NCBI GenBank assembly: GCA_035934405.1
Contig: DASYXW010000074.1
Coordinates: 1-64,000 of the forward strand
DNA from: DASYXW01 sp035934405
Lineage (GTDB): Bacteria; Acidobacteriota; Terriglobia; UBA7540
DNA: 64,000 nt
Direction: 5' to 3'
The notes under the pieces are model-generated. The model worked only from the letters and a program-made list of their open reading frames with translations, searched no databases and had not been told where the DNA came from. Positions 51,730-60,640 of the stretch are shown here, piece after piece; the stretch's first letter is position 1, and each line of letters begins with the position of its first letter. The position numbers were made by a program, and so were the translations under genes.

Positions 51730-52947
51730 ATGTCAACGCGGAACTTGTGGCGGTGTTTTCTGCTGGCTGTGACGCTCGGGGCAGGCGCGCGCCTGTGCGC
51801 CGCAGCGCCGCTTTCGATCGGAACCTTCACCCCAGGAAGCCCGGTCACCTGCCCAACCGGCTTCTTTTCCGGCATGTCCTGTTATTCCGCCACGGTCAGT
51901 GATTGCGTGGATTACCTCGGTCATACGCTCCCCGCCTACGACCTCATCTACGGCATCACAGCCCAGCCGGCCAGTCCCAAGGGCGTGATTGTGCTTCATG
52001 ACGGCAGCGGCGGACAATACCCGTACAATCTCCCCAACGGCACCAACGACTTCGCCTCTGACTATTACGCTGCGGGCTACCAGGTTGTCCAGATGGTTTG
52101 GACGACCGGCAAATGGCAGCCCACGAGAATAGTAGGGGAGTACGACCTCAAGGGAACCGCCTGCCGTCCCGCCACGGTCTTCAATTACCTTTGGACTACC
52201 TACTACCTCCCTATGTACAAGGGCCCTGGCGGCCCCGGCTATTGCATGCAGTCAGGCAGCGGCGGCGGCGCGACCATCGCCTACTATCTGGCCCAGTACA
52301 ATGGCGGGAATTACGTTGACAAGGTCTTGCTGCATGCGGGTCCGGAATACGTTGACCTGCAAAAAGGTTGCGCCGTGCCCAACTACGGCCCCGTGACCGG
52401 ATGTCCGAACGGAGGCGGTGTTTACCCGTGCGCCCAAGGCGCATCATCGTGGACCTACGGCCCACAATACTACAGCGGCGAGATAAGTTGGTGCGCCGGC
52501 GGCGGAGCGGATAACGGCTCGAACGCCGCGTGCAACAACACCCATGGGATTAATACGTGGCCGAATGAAACCGCTTGGAAAGACATGAGCATTATCGATG
52601 GGCTCTCGGACTCCTCCTTCGTCTATTCCAACACCAACATCTCCGGCTATCTCTGCACCAACACCGACATCAACGGGAAGGGGAATCTGAATCCTTCCTC
52701 CGAACAGGGCTGGCTCTATTACTCCCAGTTCCCGCAGGGCAGCCTTCATGCTTTGGTGGTCCACACGGCCACTTGCTGGGCGAGCAAAGGGAGCAACACT
52801 CCCGACCCCGAGGGCGTCGTTTATGCCACCGTCATTGACGGCAGCTCCGTCTACTCAGGACCGAAGACGTGCCAAAACACTGGATTCACAACCGGCTATT
52901 CCGCCATGTGCAACGACATGGTGAATGATTGCGTCGCCCGGCACTGA
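51730..52947 (+). CDS. Secreted Cys-rich alpha/beta-hydrolase-like protein
   Basis: This 405-residue protein has a signal peptide (ends LCAAA) and many cysteines, as in an exported disulfide-bonded enzyme. KGVIVLHDGSGGQYPYN resembles an oxyanion strand, and CMQSGSGGGATIAYYLAQY resembles a nucleophile elbow (SGSGG in place of GxSxG). A late IDGSSVYSG segment follows. This points to an esterase-like fold, not proven. ATG 51730 follows AAGGAGG. I do not recognise a named family. The gene is bracketed by a 50-base direct repeat. Confidence 0.7.
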   Translation: MSTRNLWRCFLLAVTLGAGARLCAAAPLSIGTFTPGSPVTCPTGFFSGMSCYSATVSDCVDYLGHTLPAYDLIYGITAQPASPKGVIVLHDGSGGQYPYNLPNGTNDFASDYYAAGYQVVQMVWTTGKWQPTRIVGEYDLKGTACRPATVFNYLWTTYYLPMYKGPGGPGYCMQSGSGGGATIAYYLAQYNGGNYVDKVLLHAGPEYVDLQKGCAVPNYGPVTGCPNGGGVYPCAQGASSWTYGPQYYSGEISWCAGGGADNGSNAACNNTHGINTWPNETAWKDMSIIDGLSDSSFVYSNTNISGYLCTNTDINGKGNLNPSSEQGWLYYSQFPQGSLHALVVHTATCWASKGSNTPDPEGVVYATVIDGSSVYSGPKTCQNTGFTTGYSAMCNDMVNDCVARH

Positions 52948-53060
52948 ATCGGGGTGCTCCGTTCTCTCCAAGCCTGCCCGCCGGGACATATCCCGTCAGC
53001 ATTCTCAACTTGTCGAAGGTGGACGCAGAGCTTTCAGTGAGAAGAGCCGCAGTTTTGAAG

Positions 53061-53111
53061 GCAGGGCGAATTGCCAGTTCGGATAGAATCCAGACGCAGT
53101 AGACGCAGTCC
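53061..53111 (+). repeat. Direct repeat, right copy
   Basis: Near-identical to 51565-51617 over about 45 bases (GCAGGGCGAATTGCCAGTTC then GATAGAATCCAGACGCAG). It ends some 50 bases before the rodA start. Confidence 0.85.
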
Positions 53112-53147
53112 TGATTACAGAAATGGTGAAATCGGTCGATTTGGAGT

Positions 53148-53153
53148 TATAAT
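53148..53153 (+). promoter_or_regulatory. Perfect -10 box of rodA, near-leaderless
   Basis: TATAAT lies 11 bases before the rodA ATG at 53165. Transcription would start within about five bases of the ATG. No Shine-Dalgarno site is seen between. The -35 region is weak. Confidence 0.5.
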
Positions 53154-53164
53154 CCGCCAAGCAC

Positions 53165-54253
53165 ATGCGTAAGGGAGCGAGTTTCCGAGACCTCGATTGG
53201 TTCCTGCTGGCGGTGGCACTGGCACTGGCTGCCGTGGGCGTAGTGGAAATCTATAGCACCACGGCACACTCGGCGCTGGCGGGCGAGTACAAGCGCCAAA
53301 TCTACTGGATTCTAGCTGGCTCCGCCCTGGCGCTGGCCATCAGCCGCCTCGACTACCATTTCTTCCTCGAACGCACTCCGGCGCTGTACGCTGTGAGCAT
53401 TTTTGGGCTCGGCGCGGTCCTGTTCGCCGGACACGCCGTGGCCAGGACCCATCGCTGGTTGAGCCTCGGCGGCCAAACTTTTCAAGTGTCGGAAATGGTG
53501 AAGTTGGTTATAATCATATCTGTGGCGGCATATCTGGCCGGCAGCAAAGGCAAACCCGTCACTTGGAAAGGCCTCGCCGTGTTGGGACTTTTGGCGGGCG
53601 TGCCGACAGCGCTCGTCGCCTTGGAGCCTGACCTCGGGACGGCGCTCACCTATCTGCCGATTGTCGCGGCAGGGGTCTTTCTCGCCGGAATCCGGGCGCG
53701 GCAGGTCTTGGTTTTGTTGCTTCTCGGAGCGGTGATGCTGCCCGTTGGCTGGCGTCTCATGCGGCCTTATCAGCGCGAACGGCTCATGAGTTTCGCACAT
53801 CCGTCGGACAACGCGCAAGGCTCGGGGTACCAGGTGGCGCAGTCCAAGATTGCGATTGGCTCGGGTGGGTTCCGGGGAAAGGGAATCGGCAACGGGACGC
53901 AAAGCCGGCTGGGGTTTATCCCGGTTTCCCACGCCGATTTTATTCTATCGGCTTTTGGCGAAGAGCAGGGCTTTGTCGGTATTTTTTGTGTTCTGCTGTT
54001 GTACTTTCTATTGCTCGTGCGCTTGCTGGATGGGGCCCATTTGGCCAGTGACCCGGCGGGCGCGTTTCTGATTGTGGGTTTGACGTCGGTACTGTTTTTC
54101 CAGGTCGCCGTAAACGCCGGGATGATGATCGGCCTCGTTCCCATCACCGGGATCCCGCTTCCGCTCATGAGCCAAGGAGGCTCCTCGGTCCTGTTTACGT
54201 TCGCAGGTCTGGGCCTCGCGATGAGCGTCAAGATGCGGCGGTTTGTCAATTAA
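53165..54253 (+). CDS. rodA: RodA-type SEDS peptidoglycan glycosyltransferase
   Basis: This 362-residue polytopic protein of about ten membrane helices polymerises lipid II with its PBP2 partner during cell elongation. SEDS motifs are clear: RTHRWLSLGG, LALEPDLGTAL-like ALEPDLGTAL (catalytic Asp), SQGSGYQ-like NAQGSGYQVAQSKIAIGSGG, HADFILSAFGEEQG, TGIPLPLMSQGGSS. The usual mreBCD-mrdA neighbours are absent here, but rng follows, as in the classical cluster. Confidence 0.95.
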   Translation: MRKGASFRDLDWFLLAVALALAAVGVVEIYSTTAHSALAGEYKRQIYWILAGSALALAISRLDYHFFLERTPALYAVSIFGLGAVLFAGHAVARTHRWLSLGGQTFQVSEMVKLVIIISVAAYLAGSKGKPVTWKGLAVLGLLAGVPTALVALEPDLGTALTYLPIVAAGVFLAGIRARQVLVLLLLGAVMLPVGWRLMRPYQRERLMSFAHPSDNAQGSGYQVAQSKIAIGSGGFRGKGIGNGTQSRLGFIPVSHADFILSAFGEEQGFVGIFCVLLLYFLLLVRLLDGAHLASDPAGAFLIVGLTSVLFFQVAVNAGMMIGLVPITGIPLPLMSQGGSSVLFTFAGLGLAMSVKMRRFVN

Positions 54254-54486
54254 CAGGCGATGGGGGCTTGGCCAAGGGCTGGGCTCGACGCACCGGGCAG
54301 GTCCAGACGGCAGGGCGTAGCGCCGTCTCGGCCGCCAGAGACCGACTAGAGATCGACCAGAGATCGAATTGGCGGGCCGGTCGTGACCTCCAGGTTTTGG
54401 AAGGTCTGGTCTGCGCGAGGACGTGGAAAGTCTGATCTCCGCCGCGGCGGATGGATCCTTTCCGCAGTTCCGCAAAAGGAGTTTCT

Positions 54487-57141
54487 ATGTCCAAGGAGTT
54501 GTTTATCTCCTCGTCGCCGCACGAGACGAAGGTTGCGGTGTTGGAAGATGATGAGCTAGTGGAAGTGTATTTCCAGCGTGACACCGATGTGGGGCTGGTT
54601 GGAGGCATTTACAAGGGCCGCGTCAGCCGCGTGCTTCCCGGGATGCAGTCGGCCTTCGTGGATATCGGCCTGGGACGCGATGCTTTCCTCTACGTCTCGG
54701 ATTTCTTCGAGGACTCGGAGGAGTACGACAAGGTGTTTAGCGAGGCCGAGTCGCGGGTAGCCAAGTATGTGGAGGAGCCTGCCGCGGCGGGTTCGCTGCA
54801 GACGGCTTCTCCTGGAGCCGCCGACTCGGCTGGCGGGCCACCATCGTCCGAAGGTTCACCCGAACCTCCGGCGGAGGGAACCGAATCAGCTGCTGCCGCC
54901 GGCGGAGCGATCCCGGCATTGGATACTTTCGCAGAGGCAAGCCCGGCGCCGGTATCTGGCGCAACGGCCGAAGTTTCGGCCGTTGCCTCGGCGGCGACGC
55001 CTGCGCCTACCGCCGGTCAGTCCGGTGAGGCGCGCCCGACCGAGCGGCGGGAGGAGCATCGTGGTCGGCGACGCCGACGGCGCGGGGGCCGCTTTGGTCA
55101 GTCGGTTCCGGTGCCCAAGGGCGCGCCTTACGAGCACCACGTACGGCGGCCTGAAAATCCCGCGCCAAGTTCGGCCCCGGCAAAGCCTTCGTTCGAGGTG
55201 CTGCCGGGCGAGTCGCTTGCCAAATATGGCCACGTCGAGCCCCCACCAACTACTCCGGTCTACGGCGCTGACGCCACCGTCGAGGTGGCTGACGAATCGG
55301 CAGTGCCGCAGGCCGCTAACGAGCCGATCGGAGAGCAGCCACCTCGCTCCGAGCCTTCCGTCGAGCCTGTGGCACCCGCCTTTGAAACGCCGGTGGACAC
55401 ACTGACTTCTTCATCGTCTTCGCCGCCAGTTGAAGTAGCTGGAACAGAGAGGCTGGTGGCGGAGGAAGCGGAACCGGTGGAAGATGGTCAACTCCTGGGC
55501 GAGCTGCGGGTCGCTCCCGTCGGATTTCAGCCGGACAGTCCGGGAGCATTGCCGCCCGTAGCGAGTCTGGACCGGCCGACTGAGGCGAGCGCGTCACCGC
55601 TGGAGACCGCCGAGCGGGAAGCTGTCCCGGGCATCGGCGGAGACGAAGCTTCGGAAACCACCGAGGGAGTGGAGGCTGCCGGTGAGGCCGCGCCTGAGGA
55701 AGCTGCCGCTGCGGCGGAAGCAACTTCGCTTAGCGCCGAGAACGCCGGGACCGAGGGGTCCGCGGCGGAGGTTCAGGCTGAGACTGGCGGCCGCGCTTAC
55801 ACCCTCAGTGAGCCGCACCAGCGGCCGCACTTTGCGCCGCGCCGTGGCCGCAAAGGGCGCGGGCGGTTCGGACCTCGTTCGCCCCGTCCCGAAGGCGGAG
55901 GCTACAAGCGTGAGCCTGCACGGGGTGGAAACACACCGGCGGTGGAGATTACCGAAGTCCTGAAGGAAGGCCAGGAAATCCTGGTTCAGATCGCCAAGGA
56001 ACCGCTGGGCACCAAGGGCGCGCGCATCACTTCGCATATTGCTCTGCCCGGGCGCTACCTGGTCTACATGCCCACCATCCACCACATCGGTGTGTCGCGC
56101 AAGATCGCTTCGGAAGACGAGCGCCTGCGCCTGCGCAACATCATCCTTGAAAATCGCGGCGCGCTCACGGGGGGATTCATTGTGCGCACGGCCGGCGCGG
56201 GAAAGCCCGAGGACGAGCTGAAGGCCGACCTGAAGTTCCTCTCCGGCCTGTGGGCTGAGATTCGCTCGCGCTCCGAGCGCTCGAAGGCGCCCGCGCTGCT
56301 GCACCGCGACCTGACGCTGGTGGAACGCATGCTGCGCGACGTGCTATCGCCGGATTTCAAGTCCGTGCGCGTCGACAGCGAACTCGAATACGCGCACATC
56401 GTGGAGTTCGTCAACCGCTTCCAACCGTCGCTGGTGGGCCACGTGAAACTCCACACGCGGCCGACCGCGCTCTACGAGGAATTCGGCATCCAGGCGGAAA
56501 TTGACAAGGCGCTCAAGCCCAAGGTGTGGTTGAAGTCGGGAGGCTACATCGTGATCAACCAGACCGAGGCGCTGGTGGCGGTTGACGTGAACACCGGCAA
56601 GTACGTGGGCAAAACCAACCGCCTGGAAGACACCATCGTCAAGACCAACATCGACGCGGTGAAGGAGATCGTTCGCCAGATCCGGCTGCGCGACCTGGGC
56701 GGGATCATCGTCATCGACTTTATTGACATGGACGATCGCCGCAATCGCTTGAAGGTGGTGCAGGCGCTCGAAGAAGCCTTGCGCTCGGACCGCGCCCCCA
56801 CCAAGATTCTGTCGTTTAACGAATTTGGCCTGGTGGCACTCACACGCAAACGGGTGAAACAGTCGCTGGAGCGGACGCTCTCCGAGCCTTGCTCCTACTG
56901 CACGGGCTCGGGCTGGATCAAGTCCGTCTCGACGGTCTGCAACGAGATTCTGGCCGAAGCGAGGAAGATGGCGAGCGAGATCGAGGGTGACACGATCACG
57001 CTGCGTGTCAGCCCGGAAGTGGCCAAGGCGCTGAAATCGCGCGAGGGTGTCCTGCTTTCGGAGCTTGAGTCGCTGACGCAGAAGGATATTGTGATCAAAC
57101 CGGACGCGACAGTGCATCAGGAGCGGTTCGAGATATTTTAG
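54487..57141 (+). CDS. rng: RNase E/G family endoribonuclease with a split S1 domain
   Basis: This 884-residue protein is RNase E/G. N-terminal strands (1-80; VGGIYKGRVSRVLPGMQSAF) begin the S1 domain, but the matching rest (VEITEVLKEGQEILVQIAKE, from 486) only follows after about 400 residues of Ala/Pro/Glu/Arg-rich, probably disordered sequence. The catalytic domain has IALPGRYLVYMP, Asp700 in VDVNTGKYVGK, Asp744 in IDFIDMDD, and the zinc-link CSYC (802, 805). It processes rRNA and degrades mRNA. ATG 54487 follows AAAAGGAG. Confidence 0.93.
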   Translation: MSKELFISSSPHETKVAVLEDDELVEVYFQRDTDVGLVGGIYKGRVSRVLPGMQSAFVDIGLGRDAFLYVSDFFEDSEEYDKVFSEAESRVAKYVEEPAAAGSLQTASPGAADSAGGPPSSEGSPEPPAEGTESAAAAGGAIPALDTFAEASPAPVSGATAEVSAVASAATPAPTAGQSGEARPTERREEHRGRRRRRRGGRFGQSVPVPKGAPYEHHVRRPENPAPSSAPAKPSFEVLPGESLAKYGHVEPPPTTPVYGADATVEVADESAVPQAANEPIGEQPPRSEPSVEPVAPAFETPVDTLTSSSSSPPVEVAGTERLVAEEAEPVEDGQLLGELRVAPVGFQPDSPGALPPVASLDRPTEASASPLETAEREAVPGIGGDEASETTEGVEAAGEAAPEEAAAAAEATSLSAENAGTEGSAAEVQAETGGRAYTLSEPHQRPHFAPRRGRKGRGRFGPRSPRPEGGGYKREPARGGNTPAVEITEVLKEGQEILVQIAKEPLGTKGARITSHIALPGRYLVYMPTIHHIGVSRKIASEDERLRLRNIILENRGALTGGFIVRTAGAGKPEDELKADLKFLSGLWAEIRSRSERSKAPALLHRDLTLVERMLRDVLSPDFKSVRVDSELEYAHIVEFVNRFQPSLVGHVKLHTRPTALYEEFGIQAEIDKALKPKVWLKSGGYIVINQTEALVAVDVNTGKYVGKTNRLEDTIVKTNIDAVKEIVRQIRLRDLGGIIVIDFIDMDDRRNRLKVVQALEEALRSDRAPTKILSFNEFGLVALTRKRVKQSLERTLSEPCSYCTGSGWIKSVSTVCNEILAEARKMASEIEGDTITLRVSPEVAKALKSREGVLLSELESLTQKDIVIKPDATVHQERFEIF

Positions 57142-57145
57142 CGGA

Positions 57146-57763
57146 TCAATCGGTGTCGAACCGCTGCTCTCGCTGCGGGTCGCCGTACATGTGGTAGCCG
57201 TTCTGTTCCCAGAATCCGGCGCGGTCTTCCGGCAGGAAGATCAAGCTGCGAACCCACTTCGCGCTCTTCCAGCCATAAAGCTTGGGAACCACCAAGCGCA
57301 GCGGACCGCCATGCTCGGCGGCGAGTGGCTGGCCGTCGTGCTGGAGCGCGAAGAGCACGTTCGGTTCGAGCAGGTCGCGAAGCGGAACATTCGTGGTGTA
57401 TCCCTCTTCCGATGCGGCGAGAACGTAAGCGGCTTGAGGCTGGGGCGCGGTGAGTTCGGCGATGGTGCGGAACGCGACGCCTTCCCAATGGTTGTCGAAT
57501 CGGCTCCAGCGCGTGACGCAGTGGAAGTCCGCCGTCACCTGGATTCTGGGCAGGGCTTGGAACTCCGACCAGGCGAGGCGCAGAGGCTGCGACACCATGC
57601 CGCTGGTGTGGAAGTCCCAGGTGGCGGGGTCGAAGCTGGGAACGCCGCCGACGTGCAGAACGGGCCACTTCAGGGTCAGCGACTGGCCGGGCGGCAGACG
57701 TCCCTGGAGTTTCATCTCCTGCTCGCGCAGTTTGCGCTCCAAATTGTTCGTGAACAGTCCCAA
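57146..57763 (-). CDS. Sulfite oxidase-like molybdopterin oxidoreductase
   Basis: This 205-residue protein of the SUOX/YedY-type Mo fold shows VTADFHCVTRWSR (Mo-ligand Cys82), VAFRTIAELTAP, EEGYTTNVPLRDLL and a C-terminal GGPLRLVVPKLYGWKSAKWV. No Tat signal is seen, so it is probably cytoplasmic, like the short sulfite-oxidase-like oxidoreductases. Convergent with rng, with stops four bases apart. Confidence 0.88.
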   Translation of the reverse strand: MGLFTNNLERKLREQEMKLQGRLPPGQSLTLKWPVLHVGGVPSFDPATWDFHTSGMVSQPLRLAWSEFQALPRIQVTADFHCVTRWSRFDNHWEGVAFRTIAELTAPQPQAAYVLAASEEGYTTNVPLRDLLEPNVLFALQHDGQPLAAEHGGPLRLVVPKLYGWKSAKWVRSLIFLPEDRAGFWEQNGYHMYGDPQREQRFDTD

Positions 57764-57838
57764 GCAGTCGCTTCCCGGTCTATGATCGGTCGCGGTTTTC
57801 GGGATTCAGTCGAGAAGCTGCCGGATCGCCCAGGGCCA

Positions 57839-58204
57839 TTACTCCACGACCACCTTGCCGGTCATCCGGTGTCCCAAGCCGCAGATGAGGCCGCACTCAT
57901 AGGTGAATGTGCCGGCCTTATCCGGGGTGAACTCGATCGTGGTGGTCTCGCCTTTCTCGAGCTTCTGGTCAACGTGAAACGCCTTGAGCTTGAACCCGTA
58001 ACTGCGGTCCAGGGCCTTCACCATCAGCTTGACGGGCTTTCCCTGCTTGGCATTAATCACAAATGGGTTGAACTTGTACTTCGAGGCGGTCATCTGAATG
58101 ACGAGTTCGTGCCCGGGCAGCGGGCTGGGGTTCTGTGCCGGCCGGGCGAGCGTCGGCGCCATGAGCAAGGCGCTGACTGCAAAAGCGATCTTGAAACGAA
58201 ACAT
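57839..58204 (-). CDS. Exported cupredoxin-domain protein, degenerate CuA-like site
   Basis: This 121-residue protein has a signal peptide (about 1-22) and one cupredoxin domain. The C-terminal metal loop reads YECGLICGLGHRMTG (Cys104, Cys108, His112, Met114), close to the CuA C-x3-C-x3-H-x2-M pattern but with the Met one residue early, and the upstream His is Tyr69 (DRSYGFKLK). ATG 58204 with GGAAAGAGG upstream is preferred over an earlier start. It is a paralogue of the next gene. Confidence 0.85.
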   Translation of the reverse strand: MFRFKIAFAVSALLMAPTLARPAQNPSPLPGHELVIQMTASKYKFNPFVINAKQGKPVKLMVKALDRSYGFKLKAFHVDQKLEKGETTTIEFTPDKAGTFTYECGLICGLGHRMTGKVVVE

Positions 58205-58270
58205 ATCCTCTTTCCTCCCGTCGGAAAATGGCAAGGTGAAAATCGCAATTGAAAACTGGAATTGAGGGCG

Positions 58271-58666
58271 TTATTGCTGCGCCGGCGCCTCCACCACCAG
58301 CTTGCCTTTCATCCCATGATGTCCAAATCCGCACTCGACCGAGCACTCGAAGGGAAAGGTGCCCGCTTTGCTGGCGGTGAACTCGACCGTGGTGGGAACG
58401 CCTTTCTTGAGGCGCTCTTTGATACCGTATGCCTTCAATTTGATCCCGTGGTCCCGGTCGAGCGATGTAATCACCAGTTTAACATGATCGCCTTGCTTCA
58501 CGGTGATCACGTTGGGATCGAATTCGTATTTCTTGGCGGTCATGGTGATTTCCCGGCCCTCGCCCGTGGCGCTCGCCGTCGGTGGAGCGTCCTGCTGCGC
58601 GAGACTCGCCACGGCCACTGTCGCAAGCAGCACTATGAACATGAATGTCACTCTGATCTTATTCAT
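58271..58666 (-). CDS. Exported CuA-like cupredoxin
   Basis: This 131-residue protein has a signal peptide (about 1-24). The cupredoxin domain has His73 (DRDHGIKLK) and FECSVECGFGHHGMKGK: Cys108, Cys112, His116 and Met119, the exact spacing of the CuA centre of cytochrome oxidase subunit II. No membrane anchor and no oxidase gene is present, so it may be a soluble electron or copper carrier. It lies 66 bases upstream of its degenerate paralogue. Confidence 0.88.
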   Translation of the reverse strand: MNKIRVTFMFIVLLATVAVASLAQQDAPPTASATGEGREITMTAKKYEFDPNVITVKQGDHVKLVITSLDRDHGIKLKAYGIKERLKKGVPTTVEFTASKAGTFPFECSVECGFGHHGMKGKLVVEAPAQQ

Positions 58667-58682
58667 TGCCGCACTCTCCTTA

Positions 58683-58732
58683 GTAGCGCGGCTCTATGAG
58701 CCGCGAAAACGCGGGTCGCAGACCCGCGCTAC
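58683..58732. repeat. Cruciform-type palindromic repeat
   Basis: Outer arms GTAGCGC/GCGCTAC enclose two hairpins, GCGGCTC/GAGCCGC and CGCGGGTC/GACCCGCG, giving a three-way junction. It fills the gap between the cupredoxin and flavoprotein genes and could also act as a terminator for the latter. Confidence 0.85.
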
Positions 58733-58735
58733 AGC

Positions 58736-59914
58736 TTATGTCCCGTCGCCGGCCTCCTGCCAGCGAGTCGCGGCCAGCAAACGGGGTCCGAGGAACGGCA
58801 CTGCGGCGGCGGCGGCGGATTGCACGGTCGCGGGGGCGCGCACCAGGGCGCGCACCAGACCGGCGACGGCATAACTCCGCCACACGGCGTGGGCGAGTCC
58901 GCGGCGATAGCTTGAAGCCACGGGGTCCGCATCGCTGCTTCCTCTATCGGTCATGGCGGTCATGTCGGTCATTTCGCCGCCCCGCGCCGTTGCCACGCAT
59001 TCCGCCGCCAGGCGTCCAGCATGGAGAGCCTGCGAAATGCCGTCGCCGGTGAAAGGGTCAAGAAAGCCTGCCGCATCGCCGGCAAGCAGTGCGCCCTGGT
59101 GGTTCGAGTGCCGTCTCGCCAGGCGCACCGGAGCGGTGGTGACGGTTTCCGACACCTGGATCGCGCCGCCGAGCCGCGCCCTGAGCGCCGGATGCCGCGC
59201 CGCGGCGTTGATCCAGCGTCTGAAGTCCGAGGCGCCGCGCACGGCAGACTCGCGCACCCGGCGCGAATGGACCAGACAGCAGGCGTTGTAAAGCGAGCCT
59301 TCGATCGGCGTCAGTCCGCAGTAACCGCCCGGGAAAAAATACATCTCCACCGCATCGCGATGCGCCACCCCGGAAAAGTGCGCCTTGGCTCCGATCCAGC
59401 GGCCCACAGCTCCGTTCTGCCCCGTGCGCGCCGGCGAGGGGAATCCGTCGAGCGACCACCATCGCCCGCAAGCCACCAGCAGCGTGCGCCCGAGGTGTTG
59501 TTCTCCATCGCCCGATTCGATCTCCCAGGCCGCACCGGGACCGTTCCGCCGGCGGACGCCGCGAACCGCAGTGCCTTCGAGCGTGTGTGCGCCGCTCGCC
59601 CGCGCGGCGTGCCACAACGCCTCGTCCATGGCCCAGCGCGAGAGACCGCAGGCGGGGCTGGAAAAGGTGAAGGAATAAGCGCGGCCGCTGGTGGGCACGA
59701 ATTCCGCGCCGCGCACCACGGCGCCGCGAGCGAGCGCCGCTGGAACCTGCTGGCGAAGCAGCGGCAGCGACTCCGGCGAGATGAATTCACCGCAGACCTT
59801 GTCGCGCGGAAAGAGGTCGCGCTCCCAGATGGCCACGCTCAAGCCGTGGCGTCGCGCCGCGATCGCTGCCGCCGTGCCGGCGGGTCCACCTCCGATGATG
59901 GCCAGGTCAAGCAA
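58736..59914 (-). CDS. FAD-dependent oxidoreductase, geranylgeranyl-reductase-like
   Basis: This 392-residue flavoprotein has DLAIIGGGPAGTAAAIAARR (FAD), VCGEFISPES, the GRWWS region, and LLAGDAAGFLDPFTGDGISQ, the second FAD motif of the PHBH/geranylgeranyl-reductase group. Such proteins reduce or hydroxylate polyketide and isoprenoid chains. The start overlaps the methyltransferase stop by eight bases, in a ketosynthase-methyltransferase-oxidoreductase operon. Confidence 0.88.
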   Translation of the reverse strand: MLDLAIIGGGPAGTAAAIAARRHGLSVAIWERDLFPRDKVCGEFISPESLPLLRQQVPAALARGAVVRGAEFVPTSGRAYSFTFSSPACGLSRWAMDEALWHAARASGAHTLEGTAVRGVRRRNGPGAAWEIESGDGEQHLGRTLLVACGRWWSLDGFPSPARTGQNGAVGRWIGAKAHFSGVAHRDAVEMYFFPGGYCGLTPIEGSLYNACCLVHSRRVRESAVRGASDFRRWINAAARHPALRARLGGAIQVSETVTTAPVRLARRHSNHQGALLAGDAAGFLDPFTGDGISQALHAGRLAAECVATARGGEMTDMTAMTDRGSSDADPVASSYRRGLAHAVWRSYAVAGLVRALVRAPATVQSAAAAAVPFLGPRLLAATRWQEAGDGT

Positions 59915-60638
59915 AGTTCTCCAGTCCCTGCGTCACGTGCAGCGCCGGCTCGACCGGTGTCTTCCACAACGTCAGGCCGAGCCGGAATGGCGCGAGCCGG
60001 CGGACTTCGAAATCCGCGAAGCCGGCCGCCCGGGCGAGCGCCACCAGTTCTTCGCGCGTGTAGGCCTGGCGTACGCTGGCGGGAGCATCATGGCGGGACA
60101 GACGGCTGCGCATCAGCCAGAATGTGCCGAGCGTAAAAAGATAAGGCAACAGATGCCGTTCGAGGTCATTGATCAACACGGCTCGACGAGCCACGCGGGC
60201 GAGTTGCTGCATGAACGCCTGGGCCTCGTCTCCCGAGAAGTGATGAAACAACAGGTTGCAAGTTACCAGGTCGAAGCTGTTCTCCGGGAAAGGCAGCGAG
60301 AGGGCGTCGGCCGCAACGGCGCGCAGGCCCAAGGCAAGAGGCGAGCCGTGAGCAAGGTGGCTCGAACGCCGGTCGAGGACGAAGAAATCGGCCTCAACGC
60401 CGCGGCGCGACAGTTGATCACGCAAGGCTGCGGTCAGGCGCGCGTCTCCCGCGCCAACCTCGAGCACCCGGACGCGACGCAGGCGGGTGGACGAAAGAAA
60501 GCGTCCCAGCATCGCCATATTGCTCGACACTCCGCCCAGCCAGCGATTGATGCGCCACAGATCATCGAGATTCGAGGCCACTTCCTGCGGCGTCCCGAGG
60601 TCGTCGTCAAGGAGCTCGTGGCAGGTGACGCGGCGCAT
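59907..60638 (-). CDS. Class I SAM-dependent methyltransferase
   Basis: This 243-residue protein has motif I VLEVGAGDARLTAAL, VLDRRSSHL, the post-II NSFDLVTCNLLFHHF and RRAVLINDLERH. It resembles the small-molecule methyltransferases found with polyketide-type flavoproteins. ATG 60638 lies two bases after the ketosynthase stop; extending upstream would run into that gene. Confidence 0.88.
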   Translation of the reverse strand: MRRVTCHELLDDDLGTPQEVASNLDDLWRINRWLGGVSSNMAMLGRFLSSTRLRRVRVLEVGAGDARLTAALRDQLSRRGVEADFFVLDRRSSHLAHGSPLALGLRAVAADALSLPFPENSFDLVTCNLLFHHFSGDEAQAFMQQLARVARRAVLINDLERHLLPYLFTLGTFWLMRSRLSRHDAPASVRQAYTREELVALARAAGFADFEVRRLAPFRLGLTLWKTPVEPALHVTQGLENFA

Positions 60639-60640
60639 GT

